Source: Pigmentiphaga sp. H8
GTDB lineage: Bacteria > Pseudomonadota > Gammaproteobacteria > Burkholderiales > Burkholderiaceae_B
Length of the DNA stretch: 64,000 nucleotides
Reading direction: 5' to 3'
Assembly (NCBI RefSeq): GCF_003854895.1
Contig: NZ_CP033966.1
Span: forward strand, 2,108,001-2,172,000
Shown here: piece by piece, positions 63,671-64,000 of the stretch
Layout of the letters: the number at the start of each line of letters is the position of its first letter
How positions within the stretch are numbered: the stretch's first letter is position 1
The notes under the pieces: generated by a model
The model's input: only the letters and a program-made list of their open reading frames with translations
What the model was told of the DNA's origin: nothing
Database searches by the model: none
Made by a program: the position numbers and the translations under genes

Positions 63671-64000
63671 TCATGCAGCGGGCCGCGTGGATGCGAGCAG
63701 TTCGCGGACCTGCGCAAGCTCGTCCACGCGCCAGCAGAGGCCGGCCAGGGCCGAGGCCTGGGGCGGCTTTAGCCGCAGCAGCGCCTGGCCCATGAATTTT
63801 TCCGTCAGGTCTTCATCGGACATCGGGTTGTCGATGCTGCCTCGGCAATGCGATACCTCCACGGTGTGCCGCGCGCCGTCTGCCAGGCCGACCGTCAGCC
63901 GGGCCGCCTCGGGAGCGATTTCCCCGGGAGCCAGTTCGATGATTTCCCTGAGCCGGGCCACCCGCGCGTCGCCGATGGCGGGCAGGTCGACCTCGGCCAG
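63671..64000 (-). CDS. MmgE/PrpD family protein, C-terminal end (partial)
   Basis: The last 110 codons of a gene that runs off the window. The segment AARLTVGLADGARHTVEVSHCRGSIDNPMSDEDLTEKFMG has the typical layout of the second MmgE/PrpD domain (ARVTVTLADGR... GSxxNPMSxEDLxxKF). The family includes 2-methylcitrate dehydratase and cis-aconitate decarboxylase, which dehydrate or decarboxylate tricarboxylates; the active site is not in view. It ends 36 bases before the Bug gene. Confidence 0.82.
   Translation of the reverse strand: MAEVDLPAIGDARVARLREIIELAPGEIAPEAARLTVGLADGARHTVEVSHCRGSIDNPMSDEDLTEKFMGQALLRLKPPQASALAGLCWRVDELAQVRELLASTRPAA

Overview
The window is high-GC DNA with dense, unidirectional operons. 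It looks like a chromosomal catabolic region of an Alcaligenaceae betaproteobacterium close to Bordetella or Achromobacter. This is an inference from family content: seven Bug-type (TctC-like) periplasmic binding proteins with no TctA/TctB membrane partners, a BrkB/YihY protein, IclR, LysR and MarR regulators beside catabolic operons, and Burkholderiales-like tRNA genes. No phage, transposase, integrase, rRNA or CRISPR was seen. The window cuts a LysR gene at its left end and an MmgE/PrpD-family gene at its right end.

Layout. 0-4 kb: a LysR tail, then an AAHS transporter and a carboxylesterase divergent from another LysR gene. 4-7 kb: tRNA-Arg(ACG) with a clear promoter and terminator, a small unknown gene, and two cytochrome c genes. 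6.8-13.4 kb: a tightly overlapping minus-strand operon of a Rieske oxygenase, a Bug protein, an HpcH/HpaI aldolase, 2-oxoacid dehydrogenase E1 alpha and beta, a quinone oxidoreductase and an NTF2-like protein, divergent from an IclR gene. 14.3-17.4 kb: a DUF72 gene and a UvrD-type helicase gene that share a LexA-like SOS box. 17.5-23.9 kb: an aryl-CoA (2-aminobenzoyl-CoA or salicylyl-CoA type) operon with a monooxygenase/reductase fusion, SDR, MarR, enoyl-CoA hydratase, acyl-CoA dehydrogenase and Rid-family protein. 24-27.3 kb: two unknown small genes, BrkB, OmpW and a Bug protein. 27.5-34.2 kb: a complete peptide-type ABC importer. 34.2-34.7 kb: a GFA protein and tRNA-Ser(UGA).

34.7-41.3 kb holds a 5'-truncated alcohol dehydrogenase, a cyclophilin-like lipoprotein, an MFS exporter, a divergent LysR gene and a two-subunit molybdenum hydroxylase. 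The LysR/MFS divergent region and the hydroxylase promoter share a motif, so they may form one regulon. 41.3-64 kb is a run of oxidative catabolic operons: four aldehyde dehydrogenases, one alcohol dehydrogenase, three SDRs, a GMC oxidoreductase, a ThDP-dependent decarboxylase-like enzyme, two carboxymuconolactone-decarboxylase-fold proteins, a VOC protein, a beta-propeller protein, an IclR regulator and five Bug proteins. A repeated 16-base element occurs in three divergent promoter regions here and may be the IclR operator.

The overall theme is uptake of organic acids or aromatic compounds through Bug proteins and an ABC system, followed by oxygenation, alcohol-to-aldehyde-to-acid oxidation, C-C cleavage and CoA-dependent degradation. 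Actual substrates cannot be read from the sequence. No intergenic stretch exceeds about 240 bases.
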